DNA of 64,000 nt. Origin: Hymenobacter ruricola. Its GTDB lineage: Bacteria > Bacteroidota > Bacteroidia > Cytophagales > Hymenobacteraceae. Both the position numbers and the translations under genes were made by a program. Shown piece by piece: positions 32,709-41,708 of the stretch. The stretch spans positions 124,001 through 188,000 of the forward strand of contig NZ_JADQDM010000006.1 of assembly GCF_015694525.1 (NCBI RefSeq), read 5' to 3'. The stretch's first letter is position 1; every line of letters starts with the position of its first letter. The notes under the pieces are model-generated. The model was not told the DNA's origin. It ran no database searches and worked only from the letters and a program-made list of their open reading frames with translations.

Positions 32709-33727
32709 GCAGCAGAAGGGTTGGAATACGATTGAAGGCGGTCGGCTACTTCGCCCATGCTCAGGCTTTCGAAGCCATAGCGCGCCTGTAAGCGCCGGAA
32801 ATGCTCGGCAATGGCCCGCAGCACGGCCATGTTTTCGGCCAGGTTTACGCCAAAATTATGCGGGTGCCACCACAGGTGGAACACTTCGCCGTGCCGGGCA
32901 GCGTGCTCCATGCCCGCCAGAATGCGGCGCAGGCGCAGGCCTTCCAGCGCTTTGAGCCGGCCCGACCACGGCCGCAAAAAACGACTGGCGGGCACGTTGT
33001 ACGGGAAGCTGCGGGCCATGGCGGCCCAGCGCGCGGTGTGCTGGCCCGAGAGGTTGACGTAGGCATCGAGCAGCCGCGCGCCGCGCTTGTAGAGCGCCTG
33101 CTGCTCCTCGCTGCGCTCCTTATATATCCACGACTGCTCGTTGCCGCGGTAGCTGGTGATGCCGGCCGCGCGGCAGGTTTCCAGGTATTCGGCGTTGTAC
33201 TGGTTGCGCGGGAAAACCAGGCTGCGCAGCGTCATGCCTTGCCCGGCGCCCACGCGCACGGCCGTTTCGATGTCGTGCCGGAAGGTTTCTACGGTTTGGC
33301 CGCGCTCCAGGCAATAGTAGTGGCAGAAAGTGTGCGAGGCCATTTCCTGACCCGGCGTAGCGCGAATCTGGTTGATGAGCGAGCGGCCGAAATGGTAGGG
33401 GTCGTGGGCTTCGTCCTCCCCTACCTGGTCGAGCACGAGGTAAGGCGAAAGGTTAGGGTCGGCGTAGTGGGGGCGCACGGCGGGCAGGTGGGCCAGCATT
33501 TCAGCCTTGGTTTCAAAAAAGAGCAGGCCCACCGTGGCCCAGGTCGCGTGCAAGCCAAACTCGGCAAAGAGGGCCAGCATGGCCGGGATGGCCTGGCGCA
33601 CGCCCAGCAGGTTGGCGCCGTACTGGGCCAGGGTCTGCTGGTCGCGCACGCCCCAGTTGATTTCAAAATCGAGGGAGATAACCAGGGCGCCGGGCAGGGC
33701 GGGCATCGAAGCAGAAGAAGTGGGCAT
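32705..33727 (-). CDS. Polysaccharide deacetylase family protein (NodB-like), no signal peptide
   Basis: The 340-residue protein shows NodB-type motifs. ISLDFEINWG holds the first Asp, MASHTFCHYY the metal His pair, and LVFPRNQYN and HLWWHPHNFG the later motifs. The family removes N-acetyl groups, or rarely other acyl groups, from sugars. No signal peptide or membrane helix is present, so it probably acts in the cytoplasm on a precursor. The ATG at 33727 was chosen over an upstream TTG. It overlaps the formyltransferase by four bases. Confidence 0.82.
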   Translation of the reverse strand: MPTSSASMPALPGALVISLDFEINWGVRDQQTLAQYGANLLGVRQAIPAMLALFAEFGLHATWATVGLLFFETKAEMLAHLPAVRPHYADPNLSPYLVLDQVGEDEAHDPYHFGRSLINQIRATPGQEMASHTFCHYYCLERGQTVETFRHDIETAVRVGAGQGMTLRSLVFPRNQYNAEYLETCRAAGITSYRGNEQSWIYKERSEEQQALYKRGARLLDAYVNLSGQHTARWAAMARSFPYNVPASRFLRPWSGRLKALEGLRLRRILAGMEHAARHGEVFHLWWHPHNFGVNLAENMAVLRAIAEHFRRLQARYGFESLSMGEVADRLQSYSNPSAA

Positions 33728-33799
33728 GGGGCCGGTGGATGCAAACAAAAGTGAAGCCTTTCTGCCTAAAATTTAGGCGCCAAGCCAACGTAGCGCACG

Positions 33800-35032
33800 C
33801 TACGCCACGGCGGGCTTGGCGATTTTTCCCACGGGCAACAGCGTGGCATAGGCCTCACGGGCGCGGTTGATGCTGCGGTGACGCACGGCCAGCTCCTGAA
33901 TACGTGCCCGGTAGTTGGGCTCGCGCAGTAGGGCGGTGAGGCGCGTAAGGGCAGCGGGCACGCTGCCGGGCTGGCTCAGGTCGAACACGGCCCCGCCGCC
34001 TTCGGCTTCCATGATGGCCGAATCGTCGCCGACGCCGGTGGTCACCAGCACGGGCAGGCCGCTGGCCCAGTATTCACCGATTTTGATGGCCGAGCAGAAC
34101 AGCCGGCAGGGCGCCGGGCGAATGGGCGCAAAAGCAAAGTCGGCGGCCGACAGGTAGTCGGGCACCTCGTGGTGCGGCGCTTTGGTCACGAACACCCGCT
34201 CCGGGCCCAGCCCCACGGCGGCCAGCTTGCGGCGCACGTCGGCTTCAGCATTGGGCGTGAGGATGATGAGCCGGAAACCGGGACCAAAATGGTCGGCCGC
34301 GGACCGGAACAAGTCGAAGGCCTCCTGGTCGTAGTAGATGTCGCCAAACTTGCCCACGTAGATGCCCACCATGGCATCGGGAGCCGCGTAGCCCAGGCGC
34401 TGGCGCACGCGGGTGCCGGACTCGGCGTTGGGGGCGAAAGCTGCGGCATTGACCGAGCACGGCACCGTGACGATGCGCTCGGGCCGCACGCCTTCTTTGA
34501 TGAGTTGCTGCCGGTAGTTTTCGGCCACGGGCATCAGGCCCAGGGCCAGCTGCTTCTGACGCTTTTCCCAGTGCCGCTGAAAGAGGTAGCGGGGGTCGTA
34601 GGCCCGCCACACGCCCGACTCACGCATGTAATCGGCGTGGGGCTCGAAGGACTCGACGTAGAACGGCATCTTCGTTTTTTGCCACACCAGGTAGGCCAGC
34701 GCCCCAGCCGGCGCGCCGCGGGCCAGAACAAAATCGGGCTTAAACTCCTCCACCTGCCGCACCAGCTCGCCCGGAAAGCGCGTAAAATCCTCAATCTTGT
34801 TGAGAATGACGTTGCGGCTGGGGCGGGAGCGCAGGGGCTCGAAGGTGATTTTATCGGGAGCGAAACCGGGATTGAAGGGCAGTTCGGCCTGGACATCGGC
34901 GCCGCGCTCCACCGTCACGAGCCGAATGGCCGCAACGTCGGGGCGCTCCTGCAGCAGGCGCAGGTGCGGGAACACCGTGGACGACGTGAGGCCATCATTC
35001 AGCCCCCAATAACTCAAAAACAGGATTCGCAT
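33800..35032 (-). CDS. Glycosyltransferase family 4
   Basis: This cytoplasmic GT-B enzyme has 410 residues. The C-terminal donor-binding E(x)7E-like region is IKIGEYWASGLPV, followed by VTTGVGDDSAIMEAEGGG. The ATG of MRILFLSYWGLNDG is clear because the beta strand starting GT4 proteins begins there; the longer open frame upstream is a shadow of the GT2 gene. Sugar and acceptor are unknown. It lies between the deacetylase and a GT2 in the leftward operon. Confidence 0.85.
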   Translation of the reverse strand: MRILFLSYWGLNDGLTSSTVFPHLRLLQERPDVAAIRLVTVERGADVQAELPFNPGFAPDKITFEPLRSRPSRNVILNKIEDFTRFPGELVRQVEEFKPDFVLARGAPAGALAYLVWQKTKMPFYVESFEPHADYMRESGVWRAYDPRYLFQRHWEKRQKQLALGLMPVAENYRQQLIKEGVRPERIVTVPCSVNAAAFAPNAESGTRVRQRLGYAAPDAMVGIYVGKFGDIYYDQEAFDLFRSAADHFGPGFRLIILTPNAEADVRRKLAAVGLGPERVFVTKAPHHEVPDYLSAADFAFAPIRPAPCRLFCSAIKIGEYWASGLPVLVTTGVGDDSAIMEAEGGGAVFDLSQPGSVPAALTRLTALLREPNYRARIQELAVRHRSINRAREAYATLLPVGKIAKPAVA

Positions 35033-35070
35033 AAGGATAATCAAAACAAAATGCGCGACCGAAAGCGTAG

Positions 35071-35976
35071 TCAGGTCCGTAGCTTTTTCAGCCAGCCCAC
35101 CGCCCCCTGCCCCACCAGGCAGCGAACCAGTAAAATAATGGCCTGCCGGGTGGGTAGAAACGGCGCGGCGCGGCGCGCAAAGGCAAATGCCTCGGCGCGG
35201 TGCTCGTCGGCGTAGGAATGGATGGCGCAAAGGTAGTAGACCCGGCCCGTGAGCACGCGGCGCTGGGCCGGCGACAAGGCCACGCGCTCCAGCATCCACG
35301 CCAGGGCAAGCTGCAACCGGCGTATCAGGCCCGTGTTGTCGGCGCGCATGGAGCGTTGGTCGTGGTCGGTCATGGTCAGCGTCACGGCATCCACGAGGTA
35401 CACTCGGTCGTCCTGCGTGTTTTCGAGCATGAACATCCAGTCCTCTACGGCGGCGTAGCGGCGGTCCTCTTCAAATGGGTGCAGCTTCGGGTTCTGGCGG
35501 CGCACGCAGATGTTGCAGGCCAGCGCGTTGCCGCCCACAAACGTGTCGAGGCCGAGCCAGCCTTCGGGCAATGGGGCCATGTCGCTGGGCACCCGCGCAC
35601 CATCGCGGTCGAAATCGTACTTGGTGGCAATGAAGTTAGGCTGGCCTAGCGTCCGAATGTTGCGGTGCAGGGTGCTGAGGTGGTTGGAGTGCAACCGGTC
35701 GTCGGAATCGAGGAATAGAACGTATTCGCCCTGGGCGCGCGCCAGACCGTAGTTGCGCGCCGCGCCGCGCTCGGCGTTGGCCTTCGGCAAATAGTGCAGG
35801 CGCGAGTCGGTGTAGGCTTGCACCACGGCAGCGGTGTGGTCGGTGCTGCCGTCGTCGACCACCAGCACTTCAAATTCCGGAAAATCTTGGGCCAGCACCG
35901 AATCCAGGGTGGCGCCGATGAGGCCGGCCCGGTTGTAAGTGGGAATGACAATGCTAAAGTAAGGAGTCGTCGTCAT
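35071..35976 (-). CDS. Glycosyltransferase family 2
   Basis: A 301-residue GT-A enzyme starting FSIVIPTYNRAGL. The nucleotide-binding VVDDGSTDHT and metal-binding LFLDSDDRL are intact. A C-terminal helical stretch carries many Arg and Leu, without a clear membrane helix. It probably adds one sugar of the repeat unit at the inner face of the membrane. Confidence 0.9.
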   Translation of the reverse strand: MTTTPYFSIVIPTYNRAGLIGATLDSVLAQDFPEFEVLVVDDGSTDHTAAVVQAYTDSRLHYLPKANAERGAARNYGLARAQGEYVLFLDSDDRLHSNHLSTLHRNIRTLGQPNFIATKYDFDRDGARVPSDMAPLPEGWLGLDTFVGGNALACNICVRRQNPKLHPFEEDRRYAAVEDWMFMLENTQDDRVYLVDAVTLTMTDHDQRSMRADNTGLIRRLQLALAWMLERVALSPAQRRVLTGRVYYLCAIHSYADEHRAEAFAFARRAAPFLPTRQAIILLVRCLVGQGAVGWLKKLRT

Positions 35977-35985
35977 GAGGGCGGG

Positions 35986-36870
35986 TTACGGCAGCAGCTT
36001 GTACCGCATTTTTAAATAATACAGTTCCAGCGGGCTGGCAAATACCTGCTGGTCGATGATGCGCATTAGCGCGGGGTGGCGGTCGTACTGGTGCACGGTG
36101 TTGGCCCGCCGGCCCTGGCCATCAAGCAGGTAGCCCTGCGCATCGAGTTGAAAGTCATACTCGTGGCCCATTGTCAGAATGGGTGAGCTTTCGTTGAACA
36201 GCTGGCGCACTGGCCACAACGCGCCGGCGTGCAGCAAGTCGTTGTGCACGGCCTGGTCGGCGCAGCCATATGCGTCCTTCAGGTCCAGAATGGCCGTGAG
36301 CAAGGTGTGCAGATAGCGCTTCACCTGCGCCAGCGGGCCGAGCGTGGTGCCCGCGCAGCTCACAATTTGGCCGGCCAACTCGGCTAGCTTTTTCGGGCCG
36401 TAGCCAGCCAGCACCCATCGTGAGTTGTAATCGCAGGAGCCAATGGTTTTTTCGCGGCTTTCCATGGCCACGTACAAGGCCTGCTCGATGGGAAAATCGA
36501 ACGGGTCGCGCTGAAACACCACGTCGCGCACGTCGGTCAGCAGCACGTTTTCGAACTCCTGCCCGCGCTTGAGCAGGTAATCGTAGTACAGAAAATGCCG
36601 GAAGTTGTAGAGATGAACGGGGTCCGGCAGCTGCTTAAAGTTGTCGGGGTGCGGGTGGTCGATGTAGGGAAAACGGGTTTGGTAAGGCAATACTTCCACC
36701 CCCAGGCTGCGCAGCTTGCGCACGGTGTGCGGGCCGGTATGGGGCCCCGCAAACAAGCACACTCGCGCTTGAAAGCCGCTTTTAAACAACGACTTGAAGA
36801 ACCGCGACAGATGAAAGTAATTGTAGTTGTCGCTGATGCTGAGAATGAGGTTTGGCTTCATCGGAATCAT
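35986..36870 (-). CDS. Putative glycosyltransferase with TDVRDVVFQRDPF motif
   Basis: This 294-residue protein is not from GT2 or GT4. The segment VLLTDVRDVVFQRDPF (about 105-120) is a DxD-like metal and nucleotide-sugar site, as found in GT8-like and related eukaryotic-type transferases. Another conserved-looking part is GCADQAVHNDLLHAG, resembling the acceptor-side DQ motif of such enzymes. Its ATG overlaps the GT61 stop (ATGA), so it is translationally coupled. The family assignment is tentative. Confidence 0.65.
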   Translation of the reverse strand: MIPMKPNLILSISDNYNYFHLSRFFKSLFKSGFQARVCLFAGPHTGPHTVRKLRSLGVEVLPYQTRFPYIDHPHPDNFKQLPDPVHLYNFRHFLYYDYLLKRGQEFENVLLTDVRDVVFQRDPFDFPIEQALYVAMESREKTIGSCDYNSRWVLAGYGPKKLAELAGQIVSCAGTTLGPLAQVKRYLHTLLTAILDLKDAYGCADQAVHNDLLHAGALWPVRQLFNESSPILTMGHEYDFQLDAQGYLLDGQGRRANTVHQYDRHPALMRIIDQQVFASPLELYYLKMRYKLLP

Positions 36871-37994
36871 CCGTCAGGAAATAAGTCCGCGAAAATGCGC
36901 TGCAAGGCGGCGGGGTCTACTTCCAAATCGGCATCGTTGGCTTCCCAGGATTCGGCGGCACTCTGGCCCTGGCACGGCAGGCAGTAGTACCTTAGTTGCA
37001 AAGCATTGGCCAGGTAATAATAACAAGGGTTGAACACCGCCTTGTGGGTGCTGTTGTTCAGCAGTTCCACCACGGTAGCGTTGGGTCGCATAAACAGCAT
37101 ATTGACGAGGTTGGCGCCGTGCACGCCCACCAGCGCGGTGGTTTCGGCCATGATGCACACCTGCTGCTCCAGGCTGAATTCTTCCAGGCAAAGCATTTCG
37201 AAACCGTATTGCCGCAGCAAGGGCTCAATGGCGTACTCGTTGAGAAGGCGGCGGAGGCGCTGGCGGCTCCGCGAAGCAAACACGCGCCGCTGGCCGGAGA
37301 ACGCACTGATTCCGAACGATTCCAGCACTCGGTTGCGCACGGCCAGGGTAAGCGCTGCATCCTGAAAACCGGAAGGCGCCGGATAATCGGGCATGGCCAG
37401 TTCGGGTACCTCCGCCACGGTTTCTGGTGGCAGCGGCACCAGGCGCTCAAACCCGAACAGGGCCGCCGTTTGGCGCACGTAGGCCGGAACGGGTGCGGGC
37501 AGCAGCAGCGGACAGCCCGGCTGGCTGCGTTGCAGCAGCAGCAGGCGCGGCAGGGTGTCCACCATCCAGTGATAGTAGTTGCCGGCGGCCCAGGGGCCGT
37601 GCGCCAGACCGATGACTTCGTCCGCCATGGTCTGCCTCCTCCCCCACCACTGGCGTAGCAAAAAAGTCCCGTTAAACTCGGGCGGCAGGCGGGGCGTGGC
37701 CCACACGCTGGGCAGAAACAGCCGCAGCCGCCGAAACACCACGCCGTGCCACGACACGGCCACGTTGCGCAGCCGGTGCACGCGCCGCGCTGGCAAAGCA
37801 ATGCCGTGGCCAAACAAGGCGCGAAAGGCCGCGGGCAGTTGGTCGGCATTGTGCGGCAGCGGCACGGGCCGAGCCGGCACAGCGGGCAGCAGCGCCGGGA
37901 CTTCGGCGCTGGTCCAGTTGCCGCGCACCCGGCCGATGCCGCGAATGGCACGGTCGGATAAGTGTTTGGCAAGCCAGTAGATTCGCGCGTTCAT
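36867..37994 (-). CDS. Glycosyltransferase family 61 (DUF563-like)
   Basis: The 375-residue protein has the GT61 features AAGNYYHWMVDTLPRLLLLQ in the middle and VGVHGANLVNMLFMRP near the C-terminus. GT61 includes xylosyl- and N-acetylglucosaminyltransferases; UDP-xylose enzymes lie at the right end of this locus, so xylose transfer is possible. The ATG at 37994 overlaps the flippase stop by ATGA; the longer upstream frame overlaps the flippase gene and is not real. Confidence 0.85.
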   Translation of the reverse strand: MNARIYWLAKHLSDRAIRGIGRVRGNWTSAEVPALLPAVPARPVPLPHNADQLPAAFRALFGHGIALPARRVHRLRNVAVSWHGVVFRRLRLFLPSVWATPRLPPEFNGTFLLRQWWGRRQTMADEVIGLAHGPWAAGNYYHWMVDTLPRLLLLQRSQPGCPLLLPAPVPAYVRQTAALFGFERLVPLPPETVAEVPELAMPDYPAPSGFQDAALTLAVRNRVLESFGISAFSGQRRVFASRSRQRLRRLLNEYAIEPLLRQYGFEMLCLEEFSLEQQVCIMAETTALVGVHGANLVNMLFMRPNATVVELLNNSTHKAVFNPCYYYLANALQLRYYCLPCQGQSAAESWEANDADLEVDPAALQRIFADLFPDG

Positions 37995-39388
37995 CCTTTC
38001 GCAATGAAATGCTGAAGTCCCAGGCGCCCAAAATGCAGCACGGCCAGCAGGCCGGCAAAGTACGCCACCTGCTCGATGGCCACGCGCCACGCACGCACCC
38101 TTAAAGCGGCCAGCAATACGTAAGAATTCAGGGCCGTGAGCACCAGGCTCACCGCGCTGTACGCGCCCACGGCGGCCAGAAACCCGTGGCTTTGCACCAC
38201 TAAATAAACGGCGACGAACCGGGCCAGCAGCAGCACAGCGTTGAAAAAAAGGTCGTAAAGCTGCTTGTGCACGATGGTGTAGACCGACACGAAGATGTAG
38301 TAGTTGACGCGAAAAGCGTAATAGCTGGCCAGCAGGCAGGCCACGGCTCCCGCCGTTTGCCACTGCGCGCCGAAAACAGCGGGAAAAATGAGGTCGCCCA
38401 AAATGGCACCTGCCGCAAAGGGAATGGCCAGCGCCAGGAATATTTTCCGGAAATAGCTGCCGCAAAACTGGCCCAGCCGGTCCACGCCACCTTCGTGAAA
38501 AACTTGCACCGCCTCGCGCATGACCACTGGCGACAGGGCGCCGCCAATCAGCGCCACCGGCAGCTCCAACATACTGGAGGCAAAGGCAAAGGCCCCTACT
38601 TCGGCCGAAGTGCTAAACTTCTTAAACAATAAGACGGGCAATTGCGACGACACAATGTTGAGGTAGGTAGACGGCAGCACCTGCGTGGGAAAGCGGCGAA
38701 AGAAGTACACCGTTTTGAACAGCCGCCGCAACGAGGCGGGCACCACCAGTGGCTGCAGCAGGCGCCGCGGCAGGCGCGCCAGCACCACCCCCACCGCCAC
38801 CAGCCGGTTGAGCACATCGCCGAGAATGAACCCGCCGGGCGACGGCCCAAACCACAGCGCGTGCGCAATGGTGTAGCCCTTGCCCGATAGGTTGGCGCTC
38901 ACGTCGGACACGGCCCGCACCGAGTACTTGTTCTCGCGAATGCACAAGGATTGCAGGCACGAAGCCAGCACCGACAGCACCAGCAGAAAGGGAATCCAAT
39001 ACGTCATGCCCCCAATGCGATGAATGTCAAAAAACGACAAAAGGTGGTCTTCAAACAGCCACAGCAAGCCCAGAAAACCAATTGACACCAACGTGCTGAG
39101 CCACAGCGTGAGCTGAGCCAGGGCCGCAAACCGCTCGATGCGCCTGGGCAGCAGCAGGGCCCCGAGGTAATTGAGGCTTGCCACGATGGACAAGTTGCCC
39201 AGTAAGATGCTGAACACCGCATATTCGCCGTAGTCGGCGGGCCGGTAGAGCCGGGAAATGACTGGCGAGAGCAGCATGCCCGCCGCCGTAATGGCCGCCG
39301 ACCCCGAGAAGCCAATCACCGCCTTGCGAAAAACGGGGTTGGTCAGGAACCGCCCGGCGTTTGCAAATGGGGAAACAAAGTTGGCCAT
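37991..39388 (-). CDS. Polysaccharide flippase, Wzx/MOP family (first)
   Basis: The 465-residue protein has 12-14 membrane helices and the MOP-family start FRKAVIGFSGSAAITAAGMLL followed by ISRLYRPADYGEYAVF. Such flippases carry undecaprenyl-linked repeat units across the inner membrane. It is distinct from the second flippase at 45560-47011. The ATG of MANFVSPFANAG was chosen; the extra upstream residues are low-complexity. It leads a tightly coupled run of three genes. Confidence 0.9.
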   Translation of the reverse strand: MANFVSPFANAGRFLTNPVFRKAVIGFSGSAAITAAGMLLSPVISRLYRPADYGEYAVFSILLGNLSIVASLNYLGALLLPRRIERFAALAQLTLWLSTLVSIGFLGLLWLFEDHLLSFFDIHRIGGMTYWIPFLLVLSVLASCLQSLCIRENKYSVRAVSDVSANLSGKGYTIAHALWFGPSPGGFILGDVLNRLVAVGVVLARLPRRLLQPLVVPASLRRLFKTVYFFRRFPTQVLPSTYLNIVSSQLPVLLFKKFSTSAEVGAFAFASSMLELPVALIGGALSPVVMREAVQVFHEGGVDRLGQFCGSYFRKIFLALAIPFAAGAILGDLIFPAVFGAQWQTAGAVACLLASYYAFRVNYYIFVSVYTIVHKQLYDLFFNAVLLLARFVAVYLVVQSHGFLAAVGAYSAVSLVLTALNSYVLLAALRVRAWRVAIEQVAYFAGLLAVLHFGRLGLQHFIAKG

Positions 39389-39525
39389 TAGTGGAGGGAG
39401 GGCTGCCGCCGCAAGGCGCCACCGCACGCCAGGCATAAACGGTTTTGGCCCATAACGGTGCTGATGCCAGCCCTTGGTGAGACGGTTTCGAGGACGATAC
39501 CCGGTTACAGCACAACCAATGTGAC

Positions 39526-40530
39526 TTACCGCAGGGCTTTGGTTAATTGATTGTTTCTGAACAGAAATTCGGTGGGATGCGTAGCGTTGTAAGTGGCCAT
39601 CAGGTGCTCGGCCACCTCAAATGCGGCAGATAATTGAGCGGTTTCATCGGCCGGAGCCAGAGCGGGGACATAGCCGGTGGGTATGGCGGTGTTGCCTTGG
39701 TATTGGGGCCAGTTCAGCCACTGAAACAACGCGCGCTTGGCAGGGCGAAACGGTTTTTTGAGCAGTTCGAGCCATCCTGACTGGTAGCGCACAAAATCGA
39801 AAAAAGTGTGGCCAATGCGCTGGTCGTAATAAAACCGCATTCGATTGGCCTCTTCGATGCTTGCGCGGCTAGCCTTGCCCCGGTTCATTACCCGAAAGTT
39901 ACTCTGCGGATTTTCAAGCCGTACGCTCAGCATAGCCGTGCTCCAAGCCAGGTTCACGTTTAAGCTGGTGATGCGGTAAGTAAATTCGGTATCGACCTGC
40001 ACCACCCCCGTGTAGAACAGCCCTGTCAAGGCTAGCGAGCTGCGCCGTATCAGCAAGGGCAAACCAATCAGCCACACCACTTCTTCCTGCGCCAGCCACC
40101 GCTGAAAATTATCGGCCACGTCGTCGTACAGCGTGGCCATGTTCAGTTGTTCCAGGTGCATGAGGGCAGAGTTGCCGGTGAGCACATCCACTTCGGGATG
40201 GCCCAGCAGAAAAGCTTTGGCCTCTCGGATGGCAGGATAATAAAACGCATCATCGTCGGTGATGAGCTTAAGCAATTCGCCCCGCGCCCGCAGCATGGCC
40301 TTGTTAAATCCGTGCCCCTCCCCTTTGTCGCGCTCCGACACAAACTGCTGAATGTGGCCGGCTTCAAATAATTCCTGCAAGTATTCGCGGGTGCCATCTG
40401 TGCTGCCGCCGTCTACCACCACGATTTCTTCGTCGGCCTGCCGCGCTGCTATCAGCCGCGCGGCCGCCTGCCGAAGATAGGGCAGCTTATTGTAAGTAGT
40501 TAATACATAAGATAAGTTGTAGTCGGGCAT
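39526..40530 (-). CDS. Glycosyltransferase family 2 (paralog pair member 1)
   Basis: This 334-residue GT-A enzyme opens YNLSYVLTTYNKLPYLRQ. It has VVVDGGSTDGT and the acidic LITDDDAFYYPA. It is a clear paralog of the GT2 at 40707-41693: SERDKGE-HGFNK, the SLALTGLF and FTYRITSL blocks and the ending (ATYNATHPTEF vs EHYNQTHPIEF) line up along the whole length. It starts at ATG 40530 downstream of a terminator, so it may have its own promoter. Confidence 0.9.
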   Translation of the reverse strand: MPDYNLSYVLTTYNKLPYLRQAAARLIAARQADEEIVVVDGGSTDGTREYLQELFEAGHIQQFVSERDKGEGHGFNKAMLRARGELLKLITDDDAFYYPAIREAKAFLLGHPEVDVLTGNSALMHLEQLNMATLYDDVADNFQRWLAQEEVVWLIGLPLLIRRSSLALTGLFYTGVVQVDTEFTYRITSLNVNLAWSTAMLSVRLENPQSNFRVMNRGKASRASIEEANRMRFYYDQRIGHTFFDFVRYQSGWLELLKKPFRPAKRALFQWLNWPQYQGNTAIPTGYVPALAPADETAQLSAAFEVAEHLMATYNATHPTEFLFRNNQLTKALR

Positions 40531-40602
40531 TCTAAACAATTAGACTAAATCCGGCAGCGCTTCCTCAGGCAAAGGTGTGGTAAAGAGGTAAACCAGCCAA
40601 AA

Positions 40603-40637
40603 GCGGGCAGCGAGAAGTATCTACTTCTGCTGCCCGC
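40603..40637 (-). terminator. Terminator between the two GT2 paralogs
   Basis: GCGGGCAGC-G-AGAAGTA pairs with TACTTCT-GCTGCCCGC, leaving one bulged base and a 2-base loop. On the minus strand it is followed by TTTT. A CACCTTTG box (40577-40570) with TTG 20 bases before it lies just after, giving a possible fresh promoter for the next gene. Confidence 0.65.
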
Positions 40638-40706
40638 CCGGGCCACCACTTTGATGGCAATAGTATAGAAATCCCTACTTAAAAAAGTGGCAGCCCGACG
40701 CCTCGG

Positions 40707-41693
40707 CTACCCTTTCTGCAACACTTTGTCGATGCCGCCGGCCTTGTAGACAAATTCTATAGGGTGCGTTTGGTTGTAGTGTTCCATAAACTCGTCGCAG
40801 ACGCGGTACGCCGCTTCCAATTGCCCCTCGCCAGCAGCAGGTTGATAATTGGTTGCGATTACCTCAGCTTCAGGCGCAGGTTCTATCTGTCTTAATCCCA
40901 ATCGGGCAAACAAAAGTCGTTTGGCCGGCCGAATGGGCCGCTTAACAGCTTCAAACGCGGACTGCAACCGCGTGCTTGCCGTGGGCGGCGCAACCCGGGC
41001 ATAAGCGAAACGAGCCTTGTCGTGTTCGAGTTTGATGGCTTCGGGTTTCATGCGATTGAAATTGCCGTCCGCGTTATCCAAATGCATACTCAACACGCCG
41101 GAGCACCAGGCAATATTGGTTTTCAGGCTGGTGATGCGATAGATAAACTCCAAATCAATCAGCACGATGCCAGTGGCGAAAAGGCCCGTCAGCGCCAGCG
41201 ACTTTCTCCGCACCATCATGGGCAGGGCAATCATCCAAAAAGGCGTGCGGTTCTGCAGCCATTCCTGGTATTTCTGAGCCGGTTCGTAGGGTACGCGCCC
41301 CTGCGTTAAGTCGTGCAACGCTGTCTTGGCGCAATTGCCCAGCACTACGTCAACGTCAGGATTGGCTTCCATAAATTCCAACGCCCGCCGGATGGTTGGA
41401 TAATGATAGGCGTCGTCGTCGGTAACAATTTTCACCACTTCGCCCCGCGCCATCATCATGCCTTTATTAAATCCGTGCGCCTCCCCCTTGTCGCGCTCAG
41501 AAATAAATTGCTGAATCCTTCCTTCCTCAAATAATTGTCGCAAATAGGCCGTAGTTCCATCGCTGCTACCGCCATCGGCAACTACTATCTCCTCGTCTGC
41601 CCGCCGAGCCTGAATTAACCGGCCCAGCACCTGCTGCAAATAAGCAAGCTTATTATAAGTAGTTACAATATAAGATATTCTGTAAGTAGCCAT
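40707..41693 (-). CDS. Glycosyltransferase family 2 (paralog pair member 2)
   Basis: This 328-residue enzyme has the same architecture as its neighbour: YRISYIVTTYNKLAYL, VVADGGSSDGT, IVTDDDAYHYP. The two genes arose by tandem duplication and have diverged, so they may add different sugars or the same sugar at different positions. ATG 41693 was chosen (MATYRISYIV). It follows the formyltransferase after 15 bases and is followed by a terminator, ending the transcript that begins upstream. Confidence 0.9.
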   Translation of the reverse strand: MATYRISYIVTTYNKLAYLQQVLGRLIQARRADEEIVVADGGSSDGTTAYLRQLFEEGRIQQFISERDKGEAHGFNKGMMMARGEVVKIVTDDDAYHYPTIRRALEFMEANPDVDVVLGNCAKTALHDLTQGRVPYEPAQKYQEWLQNRTPFWMIALPMMVRRKSLALTGLFATGIVLIDLEFIYRITSLKTNIAWCSGVLSMHLDNADGNFNRMKPEAIKLEHDKARFAYARVAPPTASTRLQSAFEAVKRPIRPAKRLLFARLGLRQIEPAPEAEVIATNYQPAAGEGQLEAAYRVCDEFMEHYNQTHPIEFVYKAGGIDKVLQKG

Positions 41694-41708
41694 GGCTGGA
41701 AGCAATAA

